From the NCBI GenBank assembly GCA_032622095.1, contig CP136062.1, positions 151,398,875 through 151,462,874 of the forward strand: a stretch of 64,000 bases of DNA, read 5' to 3'. The notes beneath the pieces were generated by a model, which saw only the letters and a program-made list of their open reading frames with translations, was not told where the DNA came from and did no database searches. The DNA comes from Siphonodentalium dalli (Eukaryota > Mollusca > Scaphopoda > Gadilida > Siphonodentaliidae). How positions within the stretch are numbered: the first letter of the stretch is position 1; every line of letters begins with the position of its first letter. Shown here piece after piece: positions 63,535-64,000 of this stretch. A program made the translations under genes and the position numbers.

Positions 63535-64000
63535 TGTGCGATTTCTTCACATTATATGTAGATGCTGGCAGTGGTAAGCCCTGCTAGGGGACTCAACTCT
63601 GATTGGAGCTTGGTGTACTCAATGGTTCAAGAAAGCCTCCAATGAAATGAGTGTATTTGTATAGTAGTGAATTCATATGTCCGTTTTCTCCAATTCGCCG
63701 ATGTCCATTCTGAAGGAGAACCAAATTACGATTACTAAAGAAAAATACAACTTCAACTGGTATATACTGCAAGATGATGTTATATATTATGCAGTGTTCT
63801 CCAATTCGCAGCTGACTATTCTGAAGGAAAATATTATGACAATCTCCTGAGAATTACACAACTATTAGCTACATGGTGACGTTATAGACGATCTACTAGT
63901 ACGTTATAATGTGGACAGGACAGTTAAGATCCGACGGATTGGCACGAATCTCATGACAGCAGTATCATGCTGAATTTGTCACTCTCATCTGTTTTTGTTT
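63535..64000. other. 3' flank, nothing recognised
   Basis: AT-rich DNA with a repeated CAGTGTTCTCCAATTCGC-like motif (GTTTTCTCCAATTCGC near 63685 and GTTCTCCAATTCGC near 63795) followed by ATTCTGAAGGA. This suggests a short, diverged tandem duplication of about 110 bp. Confidence 0.45.

Overview
The window is eukaryotic nuclear DNA. It has GT-AG introns, a single gene spread over nearly 48 kb, and a very dense load of short non-autonomous DNA transposons, tandem arrays and a tRNA-derived SINE. An intron-rich HSPA12-type Hsp70 gene, a SINE tail of the ATTAAACCCCAATCAATCAATC kind and several transposons with 150-170 bp tandem cores (the 'pearl'-type arrangement known from bivalves) suggest a mollusc, most likely a bivalve. 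The species cannot be named from the sequence.

Two genes can be supported. Near the left edge (1727-2374, + strand) is a two-exon gene for an 85-residue, probably nuclear, protein of unknown family, with CDK-site-like and cyclin-docking-like motifs. From 15717 to 63233 (+ strand) runs one 11-exon gene ending in a complete HSPA12-type Hsp70 ATPase (residues about 1221-1842). All splice phases agree and the summed exons give 1842 codons plus a stop. Before the ATPase come about 1,200 residues of mostly low-complexity sequence: exon 1 (437 codons, acidic/polar, with a Q8 run) and exon 2 (714 codons, with an SR-protein-like RS domain). The HSPA12 relatives I know are about 680 residues long, so this N-terminal extension is the main novelty. 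Exons 3-11 carry the ATPase motifs in the expected order.

The rest is repeats. Left flank (1-15.7 kb): tandem arrays (161, 68, 31 and 63 bp), a LINE reverse-transcriptase relic, a GGTACTCAATCCG-ended MITE, an intact hAT MITE nested in another element, a 1.9 kb foldback structure and a palindromic MITE. Intron 1 (21.4 kb): at least eight repeat families, a SINE, a CT microsatellite, a 1.9 kb tandem duplication and a 28 bp array with higher-order structure. Introns 2-10: more copies of the same families, three tandem-core elements, a second intact hAT MITE, and a 58 bp tandem duplication that copies a splice acceptor together with the start of the exon encoding the second phosphate-binding motif.

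The two genes show no evident functional link. The repeat families recur throughout and explain most of the intronic sequence. No rRNA gene, functional tRNA, CRISPR array or prokaryotic operon was seen.
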